NCBI RefSeq assembly: GCF_022458985.1
Contig: NC_061777.1
Location: 12,799,668 to 12,863,667, forward strand
Length of the DNA: 64,000 nt
DNA from: Mugil cephalus
Lineage: Eukaryota > Chordata > Actinopteri > Mugiliformes > Mugilidae
Direction of reading: 5' to 3'
The first letter of the stretch is position 1. Each line of letters begins with the position of its first letter. The notes beneath the pieces were generated by a model, which worked only from the letters and a program-made list of their open reading frames with translations, did not search any database and had not been told where the DNA came from. Below, in pieces: positions 34,701-49,166 of the stretch. Made by a program: the position numbers and the translations under genes.

Positions 34701-37700
34701 CCGGTGTGACACAGCTCGCACTTTTCGGCGCTGTGGCATACGAAACATCCCTCGCTGCAGTTCTCACACTGGTGAGATGTGGTGTTGACGAAAGTCCCAG
34801 ATGGACAGTGAGCCACGCAGGTGTTCTGAGAGGTTAAAACTTTATCTGAAGGTAAAAAGACACAAATAAACAAATAAAACAGGTGAACGACGCATCGGTC
34901 AGCGCAGGTCAACGTCTTGCTATCCAGTTGTGTGTATACAAAGCATGTCATGGCAGCCATTCTTTATCACACATAGCGCATAGACAGAACATGTTCACCT
35001 GGGGAGCAGCTCATGCACTCATCCTTCCTTGTACCAGAGCACGTCAGACAGGAGGTGTGACACAGCTTGTCTTTGTCCTGACCTGATGACAAAAAGAAAG
35101 CAGACAAATGAGATAAAGCGATAAAGAGCCGACCCACAGCACGTCATTTTAAAAGCAGCGGCGTGCGACGGCTGATTTAACACGCGTCTCTTTACTTGAG
35201 GCATGGGACAGGTCATGCTGATAACATTTAACACTGTGGTAAAATTGCCGTACTGCTCCTGATGTGTTTCTTGGGGGGGTGCGCGAGCTGTCCGGCCTCT
35301 AGACACTCTCTGCCGTTCAGCACAAACCCGTCCTCGCAGGAGTCACAGTCGCCATGTCGCGGTCCTTCACAGGTACGACAGTTGGGGTGGCACGGCTCGC
35401 ACTCACTGCTCTTCTTGTCCAAAAAGAAACCGTCCCCACAGCGATCCACACACTCTCCGTCTAGACACACACACATCCCAAGTGAATACTTCTTTCCCCC
35501 TTTGTACCATAACATGTATTATTTCTTTTGTGAAATTAAACAGCTTGACCCTCATGCTTTAATGAGTGTGAACATTTTAGTGTGTATCTCTTAAAAAAAA
35601 AACATTAAAAGTCGTGCAGTGACAGTGAAACTTCTGGTGAAGTGTCCATGTAGCTTATCATCTCATATTTACACCACAACCTAGCCCCGAATTCCAAATG
35701 GTTCAAATGTTACCAAAGACATAAGCTCCCTCTTGACACAAGTAGCACTGGAACTGGTCGCAGATTTCACATCGCTTGTCTTCACACGGAGCGCACACCA
35801 TGGCGTCTTCCACGCCGTACGTCCGATCCGGACAGGCCTGATGACATTCAGAACCTAACCTGGAAGGGAGAAGGACCACGGTTATGATGAGCTGGTGGGA
35901 ATGTGGAGCTGTGACTCAATGAAACGTTCATCTGAAGGTACTCACTGGTAGTAACCAATTCTACATTGCAGGCAAACAGTTTCCTGCGTCTGATCTCCTG
36001 AGTCACCTGGGATTAAAGAGAAAAAATTAAATTGTTTTTGTTCTTGTATTATATAATGCACCAATCAGCTACGCGATTAAAACCAACAACAGGAGAAGGG
36101 AATAACATTGACCATGTTGTGACAATTCAATGTTCTGCTGGAAAACGTGTGGACCTGTCATTCATGTGGATGTTACTTAGTCATCTACCGCCCATCTAGA
36201 CCAGAGACCCCCAAAACTACAAAAACCATCACAAGTTGTTGACCTGGCCTCCAAATTCACTAGATCCCAAAATGTTCAAGTATCTGAGGGATGATCCACT
36301 GAGGACCCTCCCCTCGACCTATAGGACCAAACATCCTGTTGCCAGACAAACCTACGCAATATTAGGATGGTAGTCATAATGTTATGCCTGATCGGTGTAT
36401 AGCACTTTTAAACTGTATTGATGTGAGACATTTAACCGCTATCATCAACAGATTTCAAACATCTCTCTACAGTGAAATGGGAATACATACATATAAAGAC
36501 AATACTGACGTGGGGACTGTTCTTGTAATGAACATCTGCTGGTTCCAGTTTCCTTTAGGACCAGTAGGAGGCACTCTGACAACACACATTGGACGTGTTC
36601 AGTGCACCGTAGGATAAAACGACGCAGTCAGATCATCAGCCGAGGGTTATCAGTGTCGAAGCAAGAGACAAATCTGACCCAGAAACAAACTAATGCAAAA
36701 GTCACTCTCCGACTAAAGTTGCCTAATGTTGGTTTTTAGTATCACATGCATGTTTTAGTCACATGCACAAAGCAGCACTACGCGCATACGTTTGAGCGTG
36801 CACAGCGTTCACTGCAGGTGTACTTGCAAGAGTAACGTGAGTGAGAGGTTATGTATTTAGTTTGGTTTCGCTTCTTTATTTTTGTGGCTGTGTGTCGTGA
36901 GACAAGGGAAAATGTACGGAGCGTACACTGGTAAGTGACTCGGTTGAGGGTGAGAGACTGTATTCGTGCACACACGCCAAAGGAGAGCTCAAACTAATTC
37001 CCGCCGTCAATCAAAACCCTCCGGCTGTTAACTGAGGAAGAGCCACGCTGCCATCCCTTAGTCCAAGGCAATGTCAAAACATTTCCAAGGACAGATGGGG
37101 CGAGAAGATTAGCAAACAAACAAAAAGGAAGAAAATGATCAGACAGGAGAAAAAGAACCGGACAAAGGGTAAAGGATGGCGGTGACTACTTAAAAAGACG
37201 ATCCTCTAGACGTCCCCTTGGGACATTCATCCTCTCCAGGAAAGCCCACATCTACCCCCACACCCCATTCCTCTCGCTGTCTCCTTCCAGCACCCACAAC
37301 TTAGTGCTGCACTGGTTTGCACTTCAATGCAGTCGACAAGCCACTACCTGTGAAAGCAATTACTCATACAGAGAGAGGCTGGGAGAAAGGGAGGGCGGGA
37401 GGGACAGAGGTATAGAATAAGAGAGAGCAAGTGAGGAGCCGGAAATCATGCCTCCAGGCTGTGTCTATGTGAGAGGGAAAATAGCGCCCGCATAAATATT
37501 AACTGTGCAAGCCAGGGAAGGGGAGGGGGGGGGGATTTCAACAGAATTTAAACTGGTGTACACATCCTGAAGTATTCACTTGTGGAATGTGCAAGCACTC
37601 ACACATTTGCAGCGTGCATGCACCCACAAGCTGCATAATGTGCTGGGATCAAGCACACATATGACATGCGCGCGCGCAATCACAGATTCCGGCTAGTGAA

Positions 37701-40700
37701 AGATGAGGCAAAGTTAAATGGGGTCAAAAGCGGCGACGGAGAGTTTTACTCTGGCCTCGAACCCTCTGACGAGAAACCCTCGAGAAGCATAACGCCGATA
37801 CGGAAAAGGAAAACAGATGTGCGAGTATCGGGGATCGGAGCATTTAAGTGGAAGGCAGCCTTTTTCCTGAAGCACAGAAATGAGCTGCAGTGCATCAAAA
37901 CAGCTGAACGCTGGAGGTTGGACGGGCTTTAGCAATGCGAGCAGCCTCCGAGCAGCGAGAGCGCGGCGCAGGAAGCTACAGTATCGCTGTGTTTATCAAG
38001 GACAGTCCAACTTGACAAGATCAATAGCAGCTAGATATTTTAGACGGGCACACAAATCACGGCGCATCCCGTGGTTTGTGTAATCTTGAACCAAACAAGC
38101 CGACGCTCATGAGTTTAGTAAGGCTCCCCGGTGGCACGAAAAAAACCATCTGGAGATGCGGTGAGTGATGAACACAAAGTTCAGAGCCTTTTGTTGTTGT
38201 TGTCGGAAGAAATACTTCAAAGTGCTCCGGCTGACTAGAGAAATGTCAGCAGCGGTGCCCCGAGAAAGTCTATGTGCCGGAGAGGAGCGAGATAAAAGTA
38301 TTTCGTGCAGGTATAAGTCAACATGTCTCCAGCGTGAGGGAGCTCTTATCATCGGGCCGCATGTGCGCCAGAAATTAGAACCAAAAATGTGACTAATCCA
38401 ATTTAATAATGTTTTCAAATGTCTAGACAGTGACTCAATAGCGATGTATGACGGGAGGATTAAAGGCCATTAAAGTGATGATGAGTCAGGGAGAAGTGTT
38501 CGATGGGAAGATAGGCCGTAGAGGGGTGGGGGGGCCGCATCTTATCACGGACCGTCAGGTTAGCGAAGTCGGTGGTAGATCTCATAGAAGCAGCTCACCT
38601 ATCACGCGCAACACAACTCCAATCTCACGGGTAAACGAAACAAAACCCAACGCCACGTGCAAAAACAGTGGCTTCAGAATATATTTCTGGTTGTTTTCTG
38701 AGCCGTTTTTAACATCAGCGCTTTCACAGATATTAACATAACGACATTATTATTTTAAAAGGCGGCTGCGTCAATCCAAACTTATTTATTCCTGAATCGG
38801 AATGACACCTAAATCCTGGACCACCTTCACAGAAAAAGTTGACAACAACCAAAAAAAACACCAAATTTTCTCCACACTGAACTGCCTTTCACGAGCTTGC
38901 AGACGGAGGATGACACCTAGCACAGGTATGCACGCACACACACACGTATCAGATGCCAGCATCAACCGCTAACGCCGTTTCATCTTCGCTGCAGCCCGTA
39001 GCCTCGCGTCGGAGGGCCAATCAACTTGAATCTCTAATCTCCTGACCGAGACTGTTTAGCTCGCAGAATTGTGATTACTTAGAGCGGCTGGGTCGCATTG
39101 GGAGGCTGCGGCGGGACCAAGAGCGAGACGAGATATTCCACCCCCGAATGCATAATGACATAATAACACTCCATCTCCACCTCAGACTAGTTTCTCTTCA
39201 CAATAACAACTTCTTTCGGCGGTATGATCATCTCTGGGAGGTCTCTTTTTGTCTTTATGTGACTTGTGCTGACAGGATGAGGAGTTACGAGCACAGGCAA
39301 CAGGGTTTAGGGAAGTTTCCTGTACGGTTAACTAGCATTTCACATCGCGGAAGAGACGGAAAATCAAACAGAATTTAGAAATGTGTGTTTTTTAGTGCTT
39401 TTAGCGTTTGCTGCATACAACTAAATGTTCACAAATAGCAGCAATAGGCAGAGAGAGGCTTTATTGTGCAACAAAAACCTATGAAACTATACCGCCACAC
39501 ACACATTTAGCACGGCAAACCTTATCTGAAAGCTAAAGTTTCCCCGTTGTGTGTCACTTCACAGGTGAAACACTGAGCAGTGCTGATTCACGGCTTTGTG
39601 GTGCAGTTACGTGACCTCTGCCCCTTCCGAGGCCGTAGCACACATTGGTTTTGCTTGTACGGTTTGCCCGATGCTTACTGCGTTCACATTGCTCGCATCC
39701 TTCACCACACAGGAGACAACCCTCTGCATCCGAATCTTCACCTGGTGAACAGAGCAGATAGAAAACAAAAGGTTTTAATTAAAAAATAAATAGACAAGGA
39801 CAACCATGAAAAGCAGAAAAAAAGGGAAAATAATTGGATTTGATTTAAAACTCTTAAGTCAATGTTAATTGGTAAGCACTGACTGAGCAGAACAAAAATG
39901 TTAAATAATTACATGTGAAGGTATTTTCAGATCTGAACATGTTTATACTGTTATGTTATATTTATTGGAGTACAAAATGTGCATAAATTTGCATCGCAGT
40001 GCAGCCTTTTTATCGTCAGTCAACAAGAAAGCGCTGCTTAAACACAGCTTGTCACATCTTAGAAATGCATATTTAATAATCATTTTTATTGTCTTTCCTT
40101 CCAAGACTATTGTATTTTTTTTGTATTTATGTTAAACAACGGACTGTGACTAAGAGAAGAGAAGAGTCAAATCCATCCACACATTTCAGGTCGTCTGTGG
40201 GGCCTGTTGAACCGTTAACTCCCAGCTCGGTAAAAATGCAACTCCCCCACTCACAGACTTTAATTCCTCACATCCAAACTGCCGTCGTTCCTCTTGACCT
40301 TCGTCTCATGCTCACTGACATTGTTGTAACTCCAGCTCCGCTCCTTATCTCAAACATCCCCCCCCAAAAAAAAACAACAAAAAAACAAAAGAACTCATAA
40401 CATCAACTTTCATCTCTTTCTCAATCCCGCTTTGGCTGGCATTCACGGAGGATGAGATAAAGTCTTTCCCAGTATCCTGGAGGATAAACACTTTCAGCCC
40501 AATGCTCTTGAGCTGAACAGACTTAGAGTAGAAGAGGGAGAGGCATCAGCAGCAGCGGGCAGGTGGAGGACCGCGTTTGTCTGGTGCTCGAACGGCGCTT
40601 TTGTGTTTCTGTTCTGATCTTTTATCGTTTCCACGAATCTCTAAAGCAATCACCTGAAGCACCTCGCTGACATGTCACCGTTACATAATGAACCTTAAGA

Positions 40701-42165
40701 TCCTTTATTTGTGAAATGTATCACAGTGATCTTTGGAGGCTTGGTGTGCTAGTTCAACGAACACAGGAAATTATATTATAAAAGGTTTTGTATTGCAGCT
40801 TGAAGCCCCTGAGTTGGCGTCTTGAATAACTTTAATACTTGTTTCAAAATGAGGTTGCTGTACTACATCCATATTTAATAATATATACAAGATGTATTTG
40901 TTATTCCTGTATATTTAAAATAAATACATAATCTCTGCAGAAATCAACTGTTCACCTGTTCACAAAACGCCTCTACCAGCATCTCTCACCTGCGCTGCAC
41001 TCCAGCGGGACGCAGCGGTCGTTTCTGAGCTCGTGCCCTGGGCTGCAGTGGAGGCAGCGGTCTGCTCCAGTACACGCGACGCACTTGGCAGGGCAGGGTT
41101 CACACAGGCTCCCTGAGGACTGGAAGAAGCCCCCTGGACACGCATCCACGCACTGACCCTCAAAGAAGTACCTGGGCACACCAAACCTATCTGAGAGGAG
41201 CAAGAGAAGAAACGAAGAATGAGCGCTGATGTAGGCAGGGATGGTCACACGCATTTACCACTGGATAGTTATAATATTATACAATTGATACATTGAATTA
41301 TGTGCGGGGGCTCTTTTAACTTAAGAATTGAAACTTCTGTACTTTTTCTTGCACTTTATTTATTTTCTTATTATAATTTTTATCTGCGTTCTTCCTCAAA
41401 CCGTCCAATAACATGTTCGAGTATTCTTTTCTTTATATTGTTCAGGGCATCCACGACACTCGAGTCCATTTTTTTACTCCCATTCCGACTCATCTTGAAC
41501 ATTTACATCTGCGCAAAACGATTTCGATTTTGAATTTTTGCGTCTGAAATGCTGTCTCAGTTTCACCTGAGACACGTGACTTTCAAACTTAAATATCTGG
41601 ATGCCAGAAATTCAGTGGAATTTATATTTCAACATTAACACTTCATTAGTGGTTACACTTGACAGTTTGGCGCTCGGCTTCTCATGAGATTCAAACCCTG
41701 GGGCTCGTCTGTGGAATGAAACAAAAATGTCTGTATTAATGAGTGGAGTTTCGCACCAGGCCCGGGCTTGTGTGTGCATCAGCATTTTTTTTTTCTTTTT
41801 TTCCTCATATTTTTGGTTGTCATTTTCTGCTTTCCCTCTCTCATGCTCCCTTCTCCTTCTTCTCCAGCTGCTTCGTTGTCCCCTCGCTCTTGTCACCGCA
41901 GGGGTGCAAAGCATTACCATCAAAGGCCAAAGGTGTCGAGAACCGTCCACTCAGTCCGCAGCAGTGTGTGCGCGCGTGCGAAGCGGTTCTGAGAGAGAAA
42001 TGACGTGAAGAGAGACAGATAGAGGGTCTGTTCATGCTATTATTGTTATGTCTCATTGAGCCTCAGACAGACCTGCAATTAAATGGAACCACATTTGCAA
42101 ACACAGTCTCACAAACCTGCCGGCTAATTGAGAAAGTGTGTGCGCGCAGATGTGAAGGTGGCACA

Positions 42166-42200
<35 letters not shown>

Positions 42201-45200
42201 GGGGAAATCTGGTGTTAATCTTCTCTTCCCCTGTCTGGTATCTCAAAGTGTGGCTGTAGGCATGTGTGTGGGTAACAGAATCTCCCCAGTGTAAATACAT
42301 TCACTGTGGCAGCCATAATACCGTCTGTAACACGGTGATAAATACACTTGTTACTACCAGCCTCAGGTTGATATTTCTTCAGCTGTGATCCTCCAAACGA
42401 TGACATTGGGTATCAGGTATAACGTCAGAAAAGAGCTCACGGACTTTGAATTAGCTGGTATACTGAGGCGAAGCTGGACACTGAGCTGAAGACCTGAGGG
42501 AGGTGAAGTGACCCCTGCATGAGGACACACACACACACACACAACGCCGCTTTGATTAGATTCATTTAGAGGATTGATTGGTGGAGCCCGGGACAGACGA
42601 GCCTTCCCTTGATCTGTGGGATGTTACGAAAAAGCACGCGCTTGCTGACATTTCAGCCACAGCTAGAGAGAGATGGGCTTTTAAGTCAACACCGGTGAAC
42701 ATCTGGAGAAAAAAAACCTACTCGCGTCAGTTTAAAGACCCAGAGCGTGTGTGAGCATTTTATCCACACTAAGTGGTGCAGGGTTTTTTTTTCTTCTGTC
42801 AGTTAAAGTGACGTGAAGTCTGGATTTAACTCCTATAAAAAAAAAAAAAACTTGAATGTGTGTGTGTGTTTTTTTTTTTTAATGAGTGTTGTGAAACCCT
42901 GAGATAAGTGTACCTCTGCCACAGCCGGTGCAGCTGTCAGGTCCCTCACTGGTGCACTCCTGGCAGGTGTAGTGGCAGGGGTGGCATTGTCTCCCCGCAG
43001 TGTAACGCCCCGTCTGGCAGCGGGTGTCACAGCGTCCCTCATCAAAGAACCTGGGTGTGGTTCACAGTGATGATGCAAAATGAGTCTCAGCCACTTCTTA
43101 TAACGTAAAAACATATTTACAGAGAAAAAAAAAAAAAAAGCTGTTGAACTTGCACAGTAGGGTTGGGTTATTAAATACATCTTAAGCAAACATTTTTGAC
43201 AACATGCAGGCTGGATTATACACCACTATAGTAGTATTACTTCACATCTTTTGGACATAGGTGGTCGTCACCTTGTCGCAGGGCAGCTGGTGCAGTCCTC
43301 CGTCTTCGGACCAGTGCAGTGCAGACAGGTAGAATGACACTGGAGACACTCTCCACGTTCACTCATGTACTCTCCTGCAGGCAGAGACCAACATTACCTC
43401 ACAACTGCTGTCTAGTCCCTCACTCTGCCCCGTCTTCACTAATCGCATGGTTTCAGTTGCTCCGTGTTTCCATGTATTCACCCCGCACTACTTGCGCCTC
43501 TTGATATGATGCTGTGACGTTTCCTGGCTGCACAAATTATAACCAAGAGTCAGTTGCAGCTGTTTACCTTTCCCTGGAAGTCCAGCTCGTTATCCCGCTG
43601 CTTCTGACATCTCCCCGCGCAATAACCACTGCGGCTCTTCTTCTCCCGGTCTTGTTTTCTTTCACACCGCGCGCAAATATACATTTCAAAGATCTAAAAA
43701 CATCTTAGCGAAGGTTTGCCAACGCCACTCTTGGGCGTACTTGCCGAGTGCTGTTACAGTAAACGGAGATAGGAGTTGGAGCTGGGAATTTGACTCTGGC
43801 TTGGCCCGTCGTTGGGGACGAGGAGAATTCCCTGAACAGGGATATAGGCTTTCTTTTAAACAAATACAGATTAACATTGCTTCACCAAAGGAAACAAACA
43901 ACAGAAAAACATTCTAGGGTAAATACCAGTCAACTTTACGACTGTTAATAACCTCTACGCTCTGTGTTGTGTGGTTTCCTGACATCGTCCATGTTGCTCT
44001 TCAAATAGTCACGTTACACATTACAGCTTTTTTTTTTTTATTGATCACTGGAGCCTTTTCAGAGTTTGTTCAGGACAAGGCGATAATAGACGTTTTGAAA
44101 ATACTTATATAAATATATATGTCTAAATGAACTTGTAAAATTGAGTGGTGACAGAATCATCTACAACTGCACATCATAAATATCCTTCCTGCAGGCCCAC
44201 GGCCACATCCTCCTCTGTTGAAAATGCTGAAAATGTGCGTAGGTTTCAGAGGCCCGGAAAGTTTTTTAGTAGCAAAACAGAGCACAGACTGGAAATCGAG
44301 TCCTACGAGCCAGAAATCTCAACACCTGGCAAAATAATTGTTGGGTCACTGGCATTAATCGAGCACATTGTCATGCTCCTTGTAGATATGTTATTTAACC
44401 TTGTGTAGCGTTGAACCTCGTGCACGTCGGACTGAAGACGACTTTTAGCAAGGTACGTTTGAAAAACCAAAAAAAAAAAACTTCACCCTAAGCCGCACTG
44501 AGAAGAGCCGTAACAAAAGAGGCATAAACATCGCCTCCTATCCCGTTTTTCTTTCTTGCATCAGACAAAGGTGACAGACACTGGTTCAGGCTAAGGATGG
44601 AGGCTGTGTGTTTGTGCGAGTGTGAGAGCATCCTTCAAGGCAGCGGCGGTGAGGCTTGTCTGTGCTCTCTGGGCTGTCTGTGAAAAGCCCAATTGTTCCC
44701 TTCAAAACAAAAGGGCTTCTTTGTGTACAAACACAACAGGCGGTGGCATCCCATTCAGCGGGGCTCTGCTGAAACCTCCCCGTCTTTCTGCCCGTCTCCC
44801 CCTCACTCACGATCACAAACAAACGGGGAGCCAAGTTCTCAAGGGACGGAGAGGACGGAATTAGCCGCGCAGCTCCGCTCGGCTAAAAGCCGACACTCTG
44901 GACTCCCGCTGCACGACGGGAGAAGAATGGGGGGAGAGGAGAAAGAGAGCGCCTGTCACTCAGGGGAGTAAAACTTTTCCTCTGTGACGAACTCGGCTGA
45001 CCTTGTTAGGACATTGACAGTCTACTCTGTTGGGAGAAAGAGCTCTGTTGGCAGGTATCACACTGACATCTGCCACACCTGGTCCTGAATCCCAATTCCC
45101 TCGCTCTTCCACCTCCTAATATCTGCAGATTCTTGCTCCAGGGAAGCAGAAAAATATATATTTACAAGGGGCTGGAAGGTGGCCGAGAGAATATTAACCA

Positions 45201-47369
45201 CACTGTCAATTTGACGTTGTGTATTTATTATGACAGGATATGACAGCGCTATGTCTTCTAGACCGGAGTTAATTTATACACTTTTAATCCCTTGAGTAAA
45301 TCTGTCATGAGTGTTTTACCTATCCTAACTATTTATTAAGCCAAAGCCTTGTTCAAGGTCAGGAACATTGACGAATATCAAGGTTTTTTTTTTTTTTTTT
45401 TTTGCGGTGGAGAAGGAGCTACAGAGAAAATACACACAATGAGAATCACTAAGTCATAAGGATGTTGCCAGACTCCGCTCTGACCACAGCAGGAGAAAGG
45501 ACATTTGTCAAGAATAAAGCGTGAATCTGCAGGAGCTTTAATGTTGTTTTCTGATTTAAAAACAAAACAAAAAACTGTAAGATGACTGCAGACGAACATG
45601 TCACCCAGTTTATATTTATGACACTTACACAAAGTAGGTCAGAAACAAAACTGCGGTCAGGGTCACAACTGTATTCTGTACTGCTAGACGGTTGGTCACA
45701 TTTGAAACCGAGCACCCTCACCGCTGTATACTTTTTGAATAACCCGTCCTAAACCGCTCCCGCCAACGGTGCAAGCGAGTTTTGAAATAAGTGGGGAGCT
45801 GGTGAAAAGAACGATTGTGGCAAAATTCGATCAGTCAGACTCCTGCTGTAACACAGCTGCCAGCGTTATGAATAATACATGAGTCCTACAACATGAACGG
45901 GAATAAAATAAATAAATAAATAAAAGTTTCATGAGGATGAGTGGGAGGTTGGCTGCAGTTACTGATAATATAACATCTATATCTCCTATAGGTTCCAAGG
46001 CTGTAAAGACAAAACGCTGGCACGGAAACTCTGATAACTGAAGGCTGAATGAACACTGCTTAAGATTATTTACACTACCGTTTCATTCAACTTGGATAAT
46101 CAAGATATAGGTTGTGTGTCTCTTCAAACAGAATTAATTTAAACGCAGATCAGGCATAACATTATGACCACCCTCCTAATATTGTGTAGGTCTCCCTTGT
46201 GTCTGTTGATCAGAGAATGGACATGGGTCTTCTGAGAGTGTCCCGTGGTGTCAGGTAACAGGATGTAGTTAGTGGGGGGGGGGGGGAGGCTTTGGGTCCT
46301 ACAGGTTGAGAGGAGGGGCCTCTGTGGATCAGGCTTGTTCCAGTGCACCCCACAGATTCGTTTTAGAACTAGGGAATTTGGAGGCCGTGCTGTTCTTCAT
46401 GTTTTTTTGTTTTTGTTTGCTGTTCCTAAACCTGCCATTGAAGAGCGTCATTCCTATGGGGTGGGGGTGCCTGGTTTGGTCAAAGTGGGTAGTACAGGTC
46501 TACGTAACAATGAACGCCAGGTCTTTAAGTTCCCCAGGAGAACATTGTACTGTCACAAGATCAAGATGTCAATACTTCTCCTGTCTGTGGTTTTAATGTT
46601 GTGGCTGATCGGCGTATGTTCTTGTCATATAGGTTGGAGTTGTGCGGGAATAAAATAAGAGTGAATTGAAAGTACAGTTTACATTCATCATGTCTAACTT
46701 GACCTGCATCCCGGTTTGTCACACAGCACTATCTATCCGAGTCAGTGGACCTGGAAACAGTTTGAAGAGGCCCTCCCTTTAAAAACAAACACACAAAAAC
46801 AAAAAAAAAAACAACAATCTGTCAATCACAAACTAAATGTTTCTTGCTAGGAGTTACCATTGTCGCACCTAAAACATGCCCACCGCTACAAAGCACCGCA
46901 GCACTCTTCAGATCAACCACAATCGCAGGGCCTCAAGTCCAGTTTGTAATCTCATGAATCTACCAGGAATCAGGCTGCCTCACAAGGTGGCATCATACCA
47001 CTCTCATGAATGCAAAGCAGCTCAGACTCGATCCACAGTTGCACTTATAAAAACCTGGCAATCTTGAATTCCTGGTCCGTGTTGTACCTTCCAGCTAATT
47101 GCCATTGAGTGCACATATCTTCCTTTAAGTGCCCTGCCCGGGAGTACGAACCCCTCACTTAATCAATGCGACCGCGTGCTGAAAAATTAGAAGTTTCTGC
47201 AAACGAGGATCTGAATTTCAACTACGTTACTGCCTCGGATAAAGCTGTAAAAAACACAAACTGGATGCTTTGGAATGGATGACTGGATGAAATAATCATC
47301 AATCTGTGAAGACGAGAACTGAAAAGAAAAGAAAACGTGAACAGATTAAACATTTTAATAAGAACACTT

Positions 47370-47406
<37 letters not shown>

Positions 47407-47869
47407 TTTTCAAAACTAGGACTTTGAGTAACATTAATAATGCATTGTCACAGATATGTCACAGGTACACAATAAAAACAGCTTTATATGAGGGGGCGTG
47501 CGTGTGTGCATGCGTGTGTGTGTTTGCGTCTACTAGCACACACACACACAAGTCATCTTAAACAATGACCCGGATTAAGATTTTGTTAACCAAAACAGGG
47601 GATTCATCAATCTTTATTACAAATCATCATAACCAGTTGACATTACAACAATTCATCTAATACTGTAAATGCTCAAGCTGCAGGTGTGAAAACCCACACA
47701 AAATAAGAATCTTAAACATTATTATCTTTATTTTTTTGTTTTTATTTTTTATTTTTTTGCTGTTCTTTATTGGAAACCAGCACCTCCAGATTAACCTTTG
47801 AGTTCCACCAGGTAAAGTTCAGAGACAGACAGCAGGAGGAAACCAGACGTCTGAAGTCTGCTGGCCTCA

Positions 47870-47957
<88 letters not shown>

Positions 47958-49132
47958 ATTCTCTCACTCTCTCACACACACATACGCACACACACACAGA
48001 CACACACACACACACATTCTCTCACTCTCTCTCACACACATACGCACACACACACAGACACACACACACACATAGTTTGGGCTCAACACGACTTCTATTT
48101 CTGCCGCAAACTCCTGGTTTTGCAGTATTGTTTTTGTTCACTTTCAGTTTTAGTGATATAAATGGCAAAACAAAAAATAAAATGAAAAATGAAAAAAATA
48201 ACATAATAAACTGCCTCACTGTGTTTGTTTTCCACCACAAGCACCTCTACAGAAATGTGGGGGAATTCTGGGAAAAAAAAAAAAAAAATCCCTTTTTCTG
48301 AAGGAACCGAAAGCAAAAAAAAATTGTCACAGCACTGATTTGTTCGCCGTCCCGTCTGCCTGTCAGAGACCTTTACCTGCAGAGGAAATGTGACAACGGA
48401 ATATTTGTCTGCACCAAATCACCGACCTCCTGTGTTCAAAGTGTAGAGCAGTACTTCAGTTGATATGCATTGCCATTACGGTGGAATGACAGAAGAGTAG
48501 AAACTTCTAAAACTCTATTTTATTTGAGAACAGTAACATGTAGGGATGCACCGATACAGATAAAATATTGGTACTGGACAAAAATTCCCTTTAGCGTTCA
48601 GCGTTATATATGGCATGTAAAGAATAATTTCAGATCCCTGTAACAAGTATGAGTTACATTTCAATTGCTCTCGTCCAACGACGGCAAAAAAAATAATGGA
48701 TGAGCTTTAAATTATTTAGTCACAGCACTGGATGGAATCGATACTCAAGTTTTGGGGCGAGGGATCTCGGAGCTTCATCACGAGTGAAAAATTGGCATCG
48801 GTACATCCCTAGTACCACAAACTCATTATGACCCACTGCAGTGTTTCCTTCCCTGCAAAAAAGCTCTGGAATGAACGGCAATCGACTCATCTTGTAGTAC
48901 CTCTTGAATGAATCAATGCTGTCTGGGCTTACATCAAGAATTAATGGCATTCTCTGAGACACACCAATATAGACAAACACACAGTATTCAGAGGGCAGGT
49001 TTTCGTTTTTTAAATAAAAATGGAATGAGGTGATTTTGGTCAGTAATGTGCATCAGTCTTACGCGGTGACACTGTAGCATCTGTAACTTCAAGTGGTAGC
49101 TGATTTATGTGTCTGGCTGCGTCGGTGTTTAT

Positions 49133-49166
<34 letters not shown>

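Noticed and set aside
47770-48075. 101-codon frame with Thr-His repeats
   Set aside because: Pure translation of the (CA)n microsatellite.
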